This document shows, one piece after another, positions 34,126 through 44,017 of a stretch of 64,000 bases of DNA. The notes below the pieces were generated by a model. The model saw only the letters and a list, made by a program, of their open reading frames with translations, did not search any database and was not told where the DNA came from. Positions within the stretch are counted from its first letter, which is position 1; each line of letters opens with the position of its first letter. Origin of the DNA: Platismatia glauca (Eukaryota > Ascomycota > Lecanoromycetes > Lecanorales > Parmeliaceae); NCBI GenBank assembly GCA_963556305.1, contig OY745773.1:806001-870000 (forward strand), given 5' to 3'. Position numbers and translations under genes: made by a program.

Positions 34126-34842
34126 ACCCTTTCAAGACATGACTCAATCGTTGGGCAAGACTCAGAAGTTGACTCGTGAAAGAACTCAAGAAAGCCAATT
34201 TATCTCACAATCCAGGCTGAGTTTCCAGATCAGAAGAAGACTCTGTGAAACAATGTAGGTCGTGGGAAGCTTGTATGAGGGAGGAAAACGCTGGGATGTT
34301 GAGAGACCCAGAAACAATGCGGAAAGCGGTGGTGGGGCATGTGCTTTCTGGAGACTGATGAATGTCGTAGTCGGACCTGATAGTATGAGTTTTCTCCCAC
34401 ATTATATCACTTTCGAGATCTGATTGTGGTTACCGTTGGGTAGATGCACCGGACAATATGCCTTGGTTCCTCGAGTTGCTCCTTTGGTTTGCTTGATTCT
34501 GGGTCTGAGAGTGGCCCCCTGAGGCCCACCTGATTTATAAGCGATGCAGGGAGTTTATCCCAGGGGTTTGGCTACAAGTAGGAGTCCATGGCCACCTTCA
34601 TACATGTCTTTTGTATGGTCTTCGAGGCGGTAGAATAGGTCTACATAGAAAATCTCAACACTAGGCTATATTTCGGTACGTACTCTAAAAGTCTGCGATA
34701 AATCCTTGCATAAAACATACAGAACGCGATTGTAATTCTCGGATCTTTCTTGGGCGGCATGATTGATAGGACTGCCGCTCAGTTGGCACCTATCAATAGG
34801 TAATGTTGCTACTGGAGGGGCGCTCCCCTGCGGAACATGGTG

Positions 34843-34897
34843 TCACGTGATGAAGATCATGAAGACAATTCTAGTGAATTATTAGTATCTCACGTGA
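34843..34897. promoter_or_regulatory. Paired TCACGTGA palindromes
   Basis: Identical 8-bp palindromes at 34843-34850 and 34890-34897, 47 bases apart, about 500 bases upstream of the dioxygenase-like ATG. CACGTG with TCA flanks is the classic bHLH (Cbf1-type) site. Function is inferred. Confidence 0.35.
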
Positions 34898-35387
34898 TCG
34901 TCCCGCAGTCTCGCTACAACGTCAATCAGATGACTTATTATAGACGGCGTTACGGAGTAGTTCGCTGACCAACACTTCAGAGCATCTAGCCCTGAGAAGA
35001 GAAGATCTTCCTAGGTTCAAGCCATGGGCGCTACATCCTTCCCATCATTGGTTCCGTCGAGCACCTGTCAGAAATACCCCACACCCCATTGCTACCCACC
35101 CCCCACCATTGTACCGTAAATACCTTTCCGAAAGCTTCTGACTAAGGTACCTTCGGACATCGCCTTCTTCTACCAGGGTTCCCGAAAGCACCTGACTGCC
35201 AGGGCACTCCGTGCCTGTTTGTAAGCGACGGTACTCAGGCGAACATCCGCTACATCGGCGTTCTAGAAGTGGCTAAAAGCCGCGCGGAGAGCAGATATCT
35301 TCCCGGGCCAATTCAAAGCCCCTTCTACCATCTATCTGACTATCTCATCAATACTTCGCGTATCGCCTGCTAGTTGATTGGCCTAAC

Positions 35388-36598
35388 ATGTCTCCATCCG
35401 CCACCGCACCCGTGGCCGCGCCCGGCGACTCGGAAAAAGTAAACCTCGTCCGCCTCGCCCACGTCTACTACACCCACGCCGGCTTCGAGCGCGAGCACCA
35501 CTTCCTGACGGATTTCGGCTTCACAGAAGTCTCGCGCCTCAACGAGGGGAAACCCAACGAGACGATCTACTACCGCGGTTATGGATCCGAGCCTTTTTTG
35601 TATTGCTCGACGAAGGGCGAGGAAGATGCCTTTGGGGGCGGGGCGTTCGTGGTGGAAAGCCGGAAGGATTTGGAGCTGGCGACCAGAGTCATTCCGACTG
35701 CGAGTCAGATTTGGGAAATGAAGGATGCGCCGGGCGGGGGGGAGTGTGTGACGGTCAAGGATCCGGTGGATGGGTTTCTGGTGCATTTGGTTCACGGGCA
35801 GACGCAGAGGAAGATGGAAGAGCAGCACGAGCAAAAGGAGTTCAACTTTGTGGGTGCTTCTCTCAGAAACGAGCGTTACCGAGCGCGCGACTGACCGTGG
35901 ATCATTTCGCAGCCAACGGAGAAGCATCGCTCGGCGAACAAATTCCAACGGATGCAAAAAGGTCAGCACCCTCCCGTACACCCATCCCAAGTACTTACCC
36001 ATCTAACAACCCCAAACCCAAGGCCCGTCCCAAGTCCACAAAATCGGCCACTTCGGCATGTGTGTCACCGACTTCGCCAAATCCCTAGGCTTCTGGACCG
36101 GCCACTTCAACCTCAAACCTAGCGACCTGCTGCACGACCCCGAGGGCCGCGACATCACCACCTTCATGCATCTGGACCGCGGCCACGAGCTCGTCGACCA
36201 CCACTGCTTCTTTTTCTTCGAGGGACCCAAGAGTCACGTGCATCACTCTTCGTTCGAAGTCTTCGATTTCGACACGCAAGTGCTCGGGCACGACTGGCTG
36301 ATCAAGAAGGGCTATGAGAACTGTTGGGGGGTGGGAAGGCATATATTGGGGAGTCAGATTTTTGATTATTGGTACGTGTGTGCCTGCGCCGGTGGTTGCG
36401 GGGTGGTTTTTTTTTCTCTTTTTGGATTCTACAGGCGACGACTGACCTGGATAAAGGTTCGACACGTCCAAGTTCATCCTGGAACATTACGTCGATGGCG
36501 ATCAGGTCAATTGCGAGACGCCCATCACGAGGGATGCGGCTTCGCCGGATGGATTGTATATCTGGGGACCGGACTTACCGCCTAAATTCTTGGAATGA
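35388..36598 (+). CDS. Extradiol dioxygenase/glyoxalase-fold protein
   Basis: Four exons (introns 35850-35912, 35962-36022 and 36372-36456) total 333 residues in frame. It has two vicinal-oxygen-chelate modules. The N-terminal one (NLVRLAHVYYTHAGFEREHH, about residues 18-140) lacks a full metal set. The C-terminal one (from KIGHFGMCVTDFAKSLGFWT, about residue 175) carries His in IGHFGM, His in SHVHHSSFEVFDFD and an acidic end (SPDGLYIWGPDLP). This is the layout of catechol 2,3-dioxygenase/metapyrocatechase-type enzymes, which cleave aromatic diols beside the hydroxyls using Fe(II) or Mn(II). The convergent neighbour is a fumarylacetoacetate-hydrolase-family protein, supporting an aromatic catabolic role. 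A non-enzymatic glyoxalase-like function is the alternative. Confidence 0.87.
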
Positions 36599-36949
36599 GT
36601 GTGTACACATGGGGGTTACCCAGCGAGCGTGTCTGGAAGTTCGTGCATCTATGGTTGTGAATAGCCAGAGTTTGTGTGGGCGTTGCGGGTGACCAGACAT
36701 GGCTAAGACAGCATCTGACAGTGTAGCCAAGATTGTATAACGAGTCGAGATGCGACGATTTGAATGAAAGCACTGCTGTCTCTGGGGACAAAAGTAAATA
36801 AATGGTGGGCAGTGATCAATGCTATCTGGCCACGGGAACTATTGGTTCGCGTTGCCTGCGCGATCTGAGCGATATACTAGCTCCCGTCTCTGATATCTAC
36901 CTTACCTTACCTAAGCCCATGCCTTTGTGCAGCCCAAAGCATCCAATGC
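36599..36949. other. Convergent intergenic spacer
   Basis: About 350 bases between the stops of two convergent genes. It should hold both 3' ends. No gene seen. Confidence 0.45.
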
Positions 36950-37916
36950 TCACTCATAGTAGATCTCGTTGATCAACGTACCTGCCGCAAAATCAGTCTT
37001 GCCCGCCATCCGTGCACACAGGACCCAACATACCTATCCCCTCAATCTCAACCCTCATATCATCCCCATGATTCAACACCACCTTCGGGTCCCTCATCGC
37101 CCCGATCCCCGGCGGGGTCCCCGTCATGATCAGCGACCCGCGCTCCAACGTCGTGCCCTGGGAGAGGAACGCGATCATCTCCGCGACGCCAAAGATCATC
37201 TCTTTCGTGCTCGAGTCCTGGACGACGGTTCCGTTGTGGATGGCTTTGATGCGGAGGTCGTGCGGGTCGGGGACGTACGCTTGCGCGACGAGGACGGGGC
37301 CGATGGGGGCCGAGGAGTCGAAGCCTGGGGGGGGTCAGTTGCTGCGGCGGACGTGGGGGAGCGGGTGGATGCTGCCTTTCGAGAAGGACCATTGGGTATT
37401 CCGAAACTGCTCCGTCCGCGCACTAACATCGTTGCCGCACGTGTATCCCAATACATACTCCAACGCCTTCTCTTTGGGAATATCTTTCCCCGTCTTCCCG
37501 ATGACAACCGTAAGTTCGGCCTCGTAGTCGCTCGTTCCGTCCTGGCACAGTTTCGGCACGCTGATTTTCTGCGGGTACGGTCCGCACACAGCTGCCCGTG
37601 GCTTGATGAATAGAACCGGATGGCTTGGGATTGGCATTTTGGCTTCCATTGCGTGGTCACGATAGTTGAGGCCGAGACAGCGGACGATGGGAGTCTCCTC
37701 GACGGAGATGGGGGAAAGAAGCTGGGCAACTGTCATGGTCTTCTCGGTGACAACTCCGTCGAATATGGAACCGGTGATGAGGTTTGCCTCGATCTTTTTC
37801 TTTTCGACAGATGCAATTCCAAGGTCAGGGTAGACTTTGGGGTCTACTTGCCCCAAGTGGATCTGGCCATCTTCCTGGGCAATGAAGCGAATAAGATGGG
37901 TCCATTTTGATGCCAT
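36950..37916 (-). CDS. Fumarylacetoacetate hydrolase-family protein
   Basis: Three exons give 287 residues starting MASKWTHLIRFIAQEDGQIH. Family landmarks are CLGLNYRDHAMEAKMPIPSH, PVLFIKPRAAVCGPYPQKI, DYEAELTVVIGKTGKDIP (metal-binding Glu), YTCGNDVSARTEQ and MTGTPPGIGAMRDP. This is the FAHD/5-oxopent-3-ene-tricarboxylate decarboxylase or acylpyruvase group, which opens or decarboxylates diketo acids from ring cleavage. The first intron (37375-37325, 51 bases) starts with GC instead of GT but has an ACTGAC branch site and CCCAG acceptor; only this join gives KGFDSSAPIGPVLVAQ. The second intron (37033-36982) is ordinary and yields the final GTLINEIYYE. It probably acts with the dioxygenase-like gene. 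Confidence 0.9.
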
Positions 37917-39881
37917 GGTCAATTTCGCTAATCCGATTCTCTCTCTTTCTTCGAAAACATAAAGCTAGCAGCTAGAGATATGTGTCAGTAGTAGGAGACG
38001 AAATACCTAGGACGGATGTTCTTGTTGTTTACTTTGAGGGGTGCACGCAATTCTTGGTGGGGTGGGGCAGGGGCAGTGAGGGGTACGCGTTTCGGTGTCA
38101 TTTCGCGGTGACCGAGGGTTTGCTTTGTCAGCCAAATATGTCCAATCGAAGCCTCGTGAGATGGCAGAAGAGAAGATCTTGCGCGCTGTTACCAGAGGAT
38201 GGTTATGGATCACGTGGCAGGACTGGCATGTCGGTCACTCGGCCGCGATCAAAAAGAGTATGCCCGGCAACTGGACCAAATTAGTTTAGCGTGGGGTAAG
38301 GGTCTCGACTTTAGGATCTCTTGAGAATCTCGAATGAGGCGGGGAAGGCAAGTGTTTCCTTCTCGCCAAGCTGTTGCCTGAAAGGACGGCAAAATCTGTT
38401 GCTTGTTCAATTGTCAACGTCTGGAAAGAGCCCCTTCTCCGGCATCTTCACGAGAGTGACGAGACCGAGTATCAACCACACTACAACTATGGAATCGACG
38501 TCCATCCGGGCGCGGAGGTTGGCAGCGGGCCCTGCGTCTCCAGCACGGGCTGCTGACCGAACCGCACCCTGCGTCATTGCAACAGTAAGACAAGTACTCC
38601 AAAGAGACCGGAAGAGCAGAGCGAATCGTCCAAAGGTCACGATTCGCCGACTTGAAGTGCACAATCACAACGCTCTGCACACTTTGTCAGTGCGTATTCA
38701 GCGACCGCAATCAACTGCAAGACAGAATTGGCGTTTTTCATGAATCAATTTATTCGATATGGAACTAGATAAGGTTATCAGGACCACAAAAATACAAAAT
38801 GACATCACTCGTCAGTCGTCGCCCGAGGACATGCGATTTAGCCGCCTCAGTGGACTGCAAAGTTCTATCTGGCCGGGAGTAAGAAGGCACTCGCCCAGAG
38901 CTGTGGCTACAGTATCAAGTTGGTCTCATTTTTTTTCGCATGCAGAAGCGTCCAAGACATGCTTGCAGCCATATTGAACATTACTAGTAAGCGATTGATT
39001 TAACACGTTCTATTGCCGGCGTCCTTGCCTCTCTTGGTAGTATCGCTGGTCTCTCCAAAAAAGGCTACTCCTCCAGACCAGATTGCCTTTTAGTCCGAAT
39101 CGAAATTTAGCGCACCGAGTCAATCGTGGGGCCTTGGGCCTCCCCTGGTAAGGAATCTGGCCTTGGGCAACGGTGCACGCCAGAGATAGTGACAATCAGA
39201 AGGCCCAGGCGCTAAACGCATGTTTGGGGGGGGAGGCCTTTAACACCTAGAGATTTAGGAGGGTGCTAAGCAGGATCGTTCCCACTTGCCTTGTTCATTC
39301 CGCCTATTTTGAGCTGCAGCTGCCATGACAATGTCCAAGGATCGAGCCAATGCAACGTCGTACCAGTATTTTGGAGATCAGCTCCCGTGGGATCGCGAGT
39401 AAATATATCCCACCGTTACGCCTCATCAACTTGATTAAGGCATCATCCAGCTGCCTAATGCCGATTCATTTTCTGGGCCGTCACCCACACTCGATTACTA
39501 AGACCACAACCTGATTACTAAGAGGGACGCAAGCGTGCACCAGAACAGTCCTCCACTTTGAAGTCAGCTGCATATTGTCAAGTCAAACCAGGCTTCTTTA
39601 CTTGTTGCTTTACGGTTCAGCTGACTATAATGGAGACCCGCTTTACTTTATGGTAGCAAGCTTTAAGCCAAATTTGAGCTACATCTCCGAGACCTTTCCA
39701 AATCCGTGGGTCTTGCCCCAATCCATTTCAGCTTCGCATTTTCGTAATACTGTGCTTCAATTAAAGGAATCACATCTCCGCACAATGGGGATGTATATGG
39801 AAGACTCGAGATCCATTGCTTTCCTTACGTCTACTCCCTCTTTGGAATTGTGTCTGCTTTATTGAGAAATTCAGAATCAAG
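37917..39881. other. Long intergenic region
   Basis: About 2 kb. The small frames on both strands (for example 38321-38743 plus) have no motif or splice support. It contains the promoter of the minus-strand hydrolase-family gene on the left and of the rhodopsin-domain gene on the right. A run of eight G lies near 39224-39231. Nothing else identified. Confidence 0.4.
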
Positions 39882-41516
39882 ATGACCTCGCTGCCCGTGC
39901 CAAAGCAAGGCGACCAGGACAGAGGTGGATCCTTAATGGCAATTATCTGGACGGAAGTCGCAATTGCTATCATTGTGGTTTCAATGAGAATGTATTCGCG
40001 TTGCAAGATCAACGGCACGGGAATGGAGTACGTGTTTTCGGAATCCTTATTACCTCTTTCGGTCTAGATCTTGAGTCTTGAAGCATGTCATGGCAGTAGT
40101 TTCTTTCAAAACATGTTTCAGGGCTCGAAATACCCTCACAGATAGACAATACTGACTGCGATATTGTAATCCAGTGACTTGATGATGGTCCTAACGCTGG
40201 TCAGCATGCTGCTCGTTTGCCTTTTCGTATCCGATTACTGACTGTCTCTTAGATTTTGTTCATTCCTTTTGCCATCGCTGTTACCTTTCTCCTCAGTCAT
40301 GGAGGAGCTCGTCATCTCTATTACTTGACTCCCGAGAATCACGAGTACGTGATCATGGTTGACTGGATCAGCCAGCCGTTCAACATCATGTCTTTAGCGA
40401 CTGGGAAGATGTCTGTTGCGTTTCTAATACTACGGCTTCTTGGACCTTCATCATTCTGGCGAAAGTGGTTTCTCTATATCAACATCGTTGTCAGTTTTGT
40501 ACTCGGCAGCTTGACAGCCATCTTTACATTTGCTCAATGCAACCCTCCTCGAGCACTTTGGCAAGGACCGACAAAGCTTCCTCAAGCCAAATGTTGGAAT
40601 CCTTCAAGCCAATTGAGCTTCTCAATTTTCTCCAGCAGTGGGTTTGAGATCAAAACATGATGCGAAAATCAAGGCTGACTCAACACAGGCTACAATGCAT
40701 TCTTAGATCTTTGCCTGGCTCTGCTACCAATGACGGTGGTGTGGAATCTGAACTTGAGGCTGCAAACGAAGATTGTTCTGAGTACCTTTTTAAGTTTAGG
40801 TATCTTGTATGAAGCAATGGGCCAAATTGAACCCTTGAATCCTTATTAACGTGCATACAGCGCCAGCGCTTGTGCTGCTGTCAAGACCTCAAAACTTCCA
40901 GAGCTTACTGCTCGAGCTGATTTGACCTGTGAGTTTAAAAAACTCACGTTGATTCCGCTAAGTGATATCTGAATATCTTAGGGGCCAGCTATGAACTCTA
41001 CATTTGGGCGGCGTACGTCCAAACGCTTTGCAAAGTTCCATAAGATTACACGAGACTGACTGACTCTCCAGCACGGAGAACCTAATCCTCATCGTCTGTG
41101 GCTCCATTCCCACCCTAAAGCCGCTCTATGACATGATCTATCAGCACGCCAAATCCGCCCTCTCATCCATCTCCACGCGCATCTCGACCAAGTCCTGCGG
41201 CTCCGAAAGTCCGCAACAGCGCTTGCGCCAACTGAATTTAGGGTCTCCTTTCGCAGGCCGCTCATATAGGATTGGCAGCAAGGATCAAGCGCCACTCGGC
41301 ATGTCCACAAAGATCGGTCTTGGCTCGGCCGCGAAAGACGAAGGCTGGAACAATGACCACGGTCATCCCTTGCTTGAGATGGGGGATATCAAGGTCAAGA
41401 GCAGGTGGGAGGTGACCCGCGAGCGGCGAGGCTCCAGTCACCTACCTAGTTCCCGCGGGTCAGGTAGACCGTCACAGTTCAGGGCGACGATGGTACCAGG
41501 AGACAACATTGTCTGA
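39882..41516 (+). CDS. Fungal rhodopsin-domain integral membrane protein
   Basis: Seven exons (introns 40028-40174, 40200-40252, 40638-40688, 40807-40860, 40929-40981 and 41013-41071) sum exactly to 405 residues. Membrane segments are visible in order: MAIIWTEVAIAIIVVSMRMY, MMVLTLILFIPFAIAVTFLL, FNIMSLATGKMSVAFLILRL, WFLYINIVVSFVLGSLTAIF, ALLPMTVVWNLNLRLQ, a FLSLGIFASACAAVKT pass, and ENLILIVCGSIPTLKPLYD. FAQCNPPRALWQ in the fourth loop and ENL-I-CGSIPTLKP are signatures of the Pezizomycotina rhodopsin-domain (PTH11-like) family. The cytoplasmic tail of about 130 residues is Ser/Arg-rich. Ligand and role are unknown; relatives are seen as surface sensors. Confidence 0.9.
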
Positions 41517-42237
41517 AGAGCTGCGGAAAGGGTCACTTCAATCCTAGTGAGGAGGATTGCTTCTTCTTGGTGTCAATTTTATGCACTTGATATATGGTGG
41601 GATGGAGTTTTGTTGACTTTCTGTATCATTATGAAGATATCATGAGGCTTAAAGCTCGTAAATAACGTTTTTCACACTCATAGGCCATGACCACGAGGTG
41701 TTTTGTTAATAATTGCGCTCCAAGGCTGCTGAGCATGCTGCTCATTTCCATACCGATGGTTTTCGTATTTCGGTCTCTGAGTACTTGCCGAAGAGCTGGT
41801 GCTTCGAGCGGGCGGCCGGCACATATGCGAATGTCAGTCCAATGACTCGGTGAGCATAATGGGTGGCTCTGGAAATGACAATGTCGAACACCTCAGAGCG
41901 CTCACCTGCAGCTACTGAACGAGTTCCAGGGCCGATCTCGCTCTTCGTCAGGCACTGTACTTGATCAGGATGGCCACTGAGACTGGTACTCCGTGTATAT
42001 TTCCAACGGATATCCTCTGCGGACGATACACCTGCGATAAAGCCATGCATCGTGCACGTTGTAAAAAGGAGGCACATCAACAGAATGCTGATATCATGGC
42101 TTCTGGCGCTAGTCCCAATACAGCGGCCCGCCGAAGAGTCTCTCTCTGTACATATCCCCACATGATTCTGCTCATTACACCCTCGAGAACAAGTAGTCCC
42201 TACCATCTTTGGGACACTTCGTGACCCTCTCGCCAAA
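41517..42237. other. Intergenic, about 700 bases
   Basis: Between two plus-strand genes. A 170-residue minus-strand frame at 41742-42254 has no motif and overlaps the next gene's start, so I do not call it. Nothing else seen. Confidence 0.4.
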
Positions 42238-43020
42238 ATGCCAGACCTTTCCATCCTCTACAGCCCAGCCCCATACCATATCATCAGGTCCGCCCGCCCT
42301 CTCCTTCGCGCAATCTTGTCCCCAATTGACCAGACCACACTTCTAGCTATGGGACTCTGCTCGGCAGCTCCATCTACCAATCCTTCATCAACGGCATGGT
42401 CTCCTACCGCGCCCTCTCCCGCCCCCAATTCTCCACCCTCCGTACGTACATTTCCGAGCGGATCCTTCCTCTTTAAAATCACAAGCAAGTCGCAAGACAT
42501 GTTCTGGGAGCAAAAGGACCCTTCTACTCCCGAGACCTGCCTTGTAACTCCCGTTCTGCTTGTAAAAAGCCATACTAACTTAGAACACTGTGTAGAAGCC
42601 GCCCTCACCCCCGTCTACTTCGCCCTGCAAACCGCCCTTCCCGTCATCATGGCCCTCACATACCCCGGCATCAAATCCCCCTCTCCCCTCGGCTCCACCA
42701 CTACTCAACCCTCAAGTCTGACCGGCTTGCTACAAGAATCAAACAGATGGACGGTCCTGGCGCCCATCGCGACGATTTTCGCGCTGAATGCGGCGAATTT
42801 GCTTTGGGCGGGGCCGGTCACGACGAGGATCATGAAGGAGAGGAAGCATCAGGAGACGAGGGATGGGAAGAAGTATCATGAGCCGGGGCCGCAGTCCAAG
42901 GAGATGCAGAGGTTGAATAGGGCGTTTGGGAGGATGCATGGGGTCAGTGCGTTGACGAATTTGGTAGGGTTGGGGGTTACGGTTTGGTATGGGGTATTAC
43001 TGGCAGAGAGGTTGCAGTAG
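42238..43020 (+). CDS. TMEM205/DUF4149-like membrane protein
   Basis: Three exons (introns 42288-42346 and 42442-42595) total 189 residues in frame. The joined start reads PYHIISYGTLLGSSIYQSFI then NGMVSYRALSRPQFSTLQ, the N-terminal pass of the TMEM205-like (DUF4149) family. A second pass, PVYFALQTALPVIMALTYPG, comes next, then WTVLAPIATIFALNAANLLW and a C-terminal pass, HGVSALTNLVGLGVTVWYGV. The order of four passes with a charged PVTTRIMKERKHQET loop is typical. Reading straight through without introns would give a longer, less family-like protein. Function is unknown in fungi. Confidence 0.82.
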   Translation: MPDLSILYSPAPYHIIRSARPLLRAILSPIDQTTLLAMGLCSAAPSTNPSSTAWSPTAPSPAPNSPPSVRTFPSGSFLFKITSKSQDMFWEQKDPSTPETCLVTPVLLVKSHTNLEHCVEAALTPVYFALQTALPVIMALTYPGIKSPSPLGSTTTQPSSLTGLLQESNRWTVLAPIATIFALNAANLLWAGPVTTRIMKERKHQETRDGKKYHEPGPQSKEMQRLNRAFGRMHGVSALTNLVGLGVTVWYGVLLAERLQ

Positions 43021-44017
43021 AGGAGGGAGAGAGGATAAAAGTCTGGATGGCGAAAATGATTTGGGATCTGAATCATCTCTTGGAGGAGCGGCGGATATCA
43101 AATTCCGTGGCTAACGAAGGATGGACCGATCAGCCCGTATATCAAGACTACACGCGCCTGTCAGGGTGCAAGATGATGTGTGTTATCAAAAAGTTCAATC
43201 CAGAGCAAATTGAAAGGGGAATTCGATTCCTTCGACGAAGTCAATATGAGGATAGCTTCTGGTAGCAATTGCATCGGCGAGAATCACTTTCACACAATGT
43301 GGGCAATATTTGGACATGGACTTTCCTCTTACACGGCTGATTCCCTTCCTTGTTCTTAAGATGTCTACGCGCTGCATCAGTCCTGCAAGTTGACTTTGAA
43401 GATCAGCCAGCCTTTGTACGCTTGCCAAAAAGACTGAATGACTCCCGTTCAAGAACATTGCAGCCAGCTCAGCCTATCTAGCAATTCAAGTCGTATCACG
43501 CACACAATCATGTATACCATTCGTTTTCAGCAAAGGCCTCAAGTGAGAAGTGCATTATCCAATCAAGAGAAGCTCCGGCTCTCAACTGACGGGTCCACTG
43601 TACGATGGAGCAAAGGTCTCTCTCTAGGTCGTGTATCAAAAGTGTAGTTGAAGCTTTGGTGTCGTCGCTCAGCAGAAACGGTGGCAGTCATCGATTGGTA
43701 GGAGTAGTTAAGCAAATCCTTTCGCAGTCGGTCCGCAGGATACATGAACCTCAAGCGGAGCGTCCCTTTGACGATCAGACTTGCTTCTCCCGCTGATATT
43801 GCCAAGATCCAAAGGACCTGTTGTATGGTATACCTAATTCGATTGCCGGAAGACGTTACACTGGAAACTGCGGAGACGAAATAGGTACTCACGTGATTTC
43901 GCGTTGAAGAATTTCCGCGACGGTGTCTGCCTTGTCGTTCGTTACCCCACATTATCCACAACCAACTCTTCCTTCTCCACGACCTCATGCTGGCGCAAAA
44001 AGCGCTGCGATACCATC
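43021..44017. other. Intergenic, about 1 kb, upstream of Ku80
   Basis: Frames of 80-140 residues exist on the minus strand (43195-43458, 43563-43988) without motifs. The last 100 bases hold the Ku80 promoter and leader. Nothing else supported. Confidence 0.4.

Larger units (their letters stand above)
33603..35387. other. Long intergenic region
   Basis: About 1.8 kb without a supported gene. It contains a cluster of GACCGT/ACGGTC-type words at 34030-34125 (annotated), an 8-bp stem hairpin (ttgatagg ... cctatcaa, about 34764-34797) and a pair of TCACGTGA palindromes at 34843-34897. The composition around 33800-34600 resembles an old retroelement remnant, but no coding trace survives. Confidence 0.4.

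Noticed and set aside
35370..36002. 210-codon minus-strand frame
   Set aside because: Antisense to the dioxygenase-like gene; no motif of its own.
36969..37613. 214-codon plus-strand frame
   Set aside because: Fully antisense to the FAH-family gene, which has unmistakable family motifs on the other strand.
38321..38743. 140-codon plus-strand frame
   Set aside because: Low-complexity Arg/Ser translation with no splice or domain support.
41742..42254. 170-codon minus-strand frame
   Set aside because: No motif and overlaps the start of a well-supported plus-strand gene.
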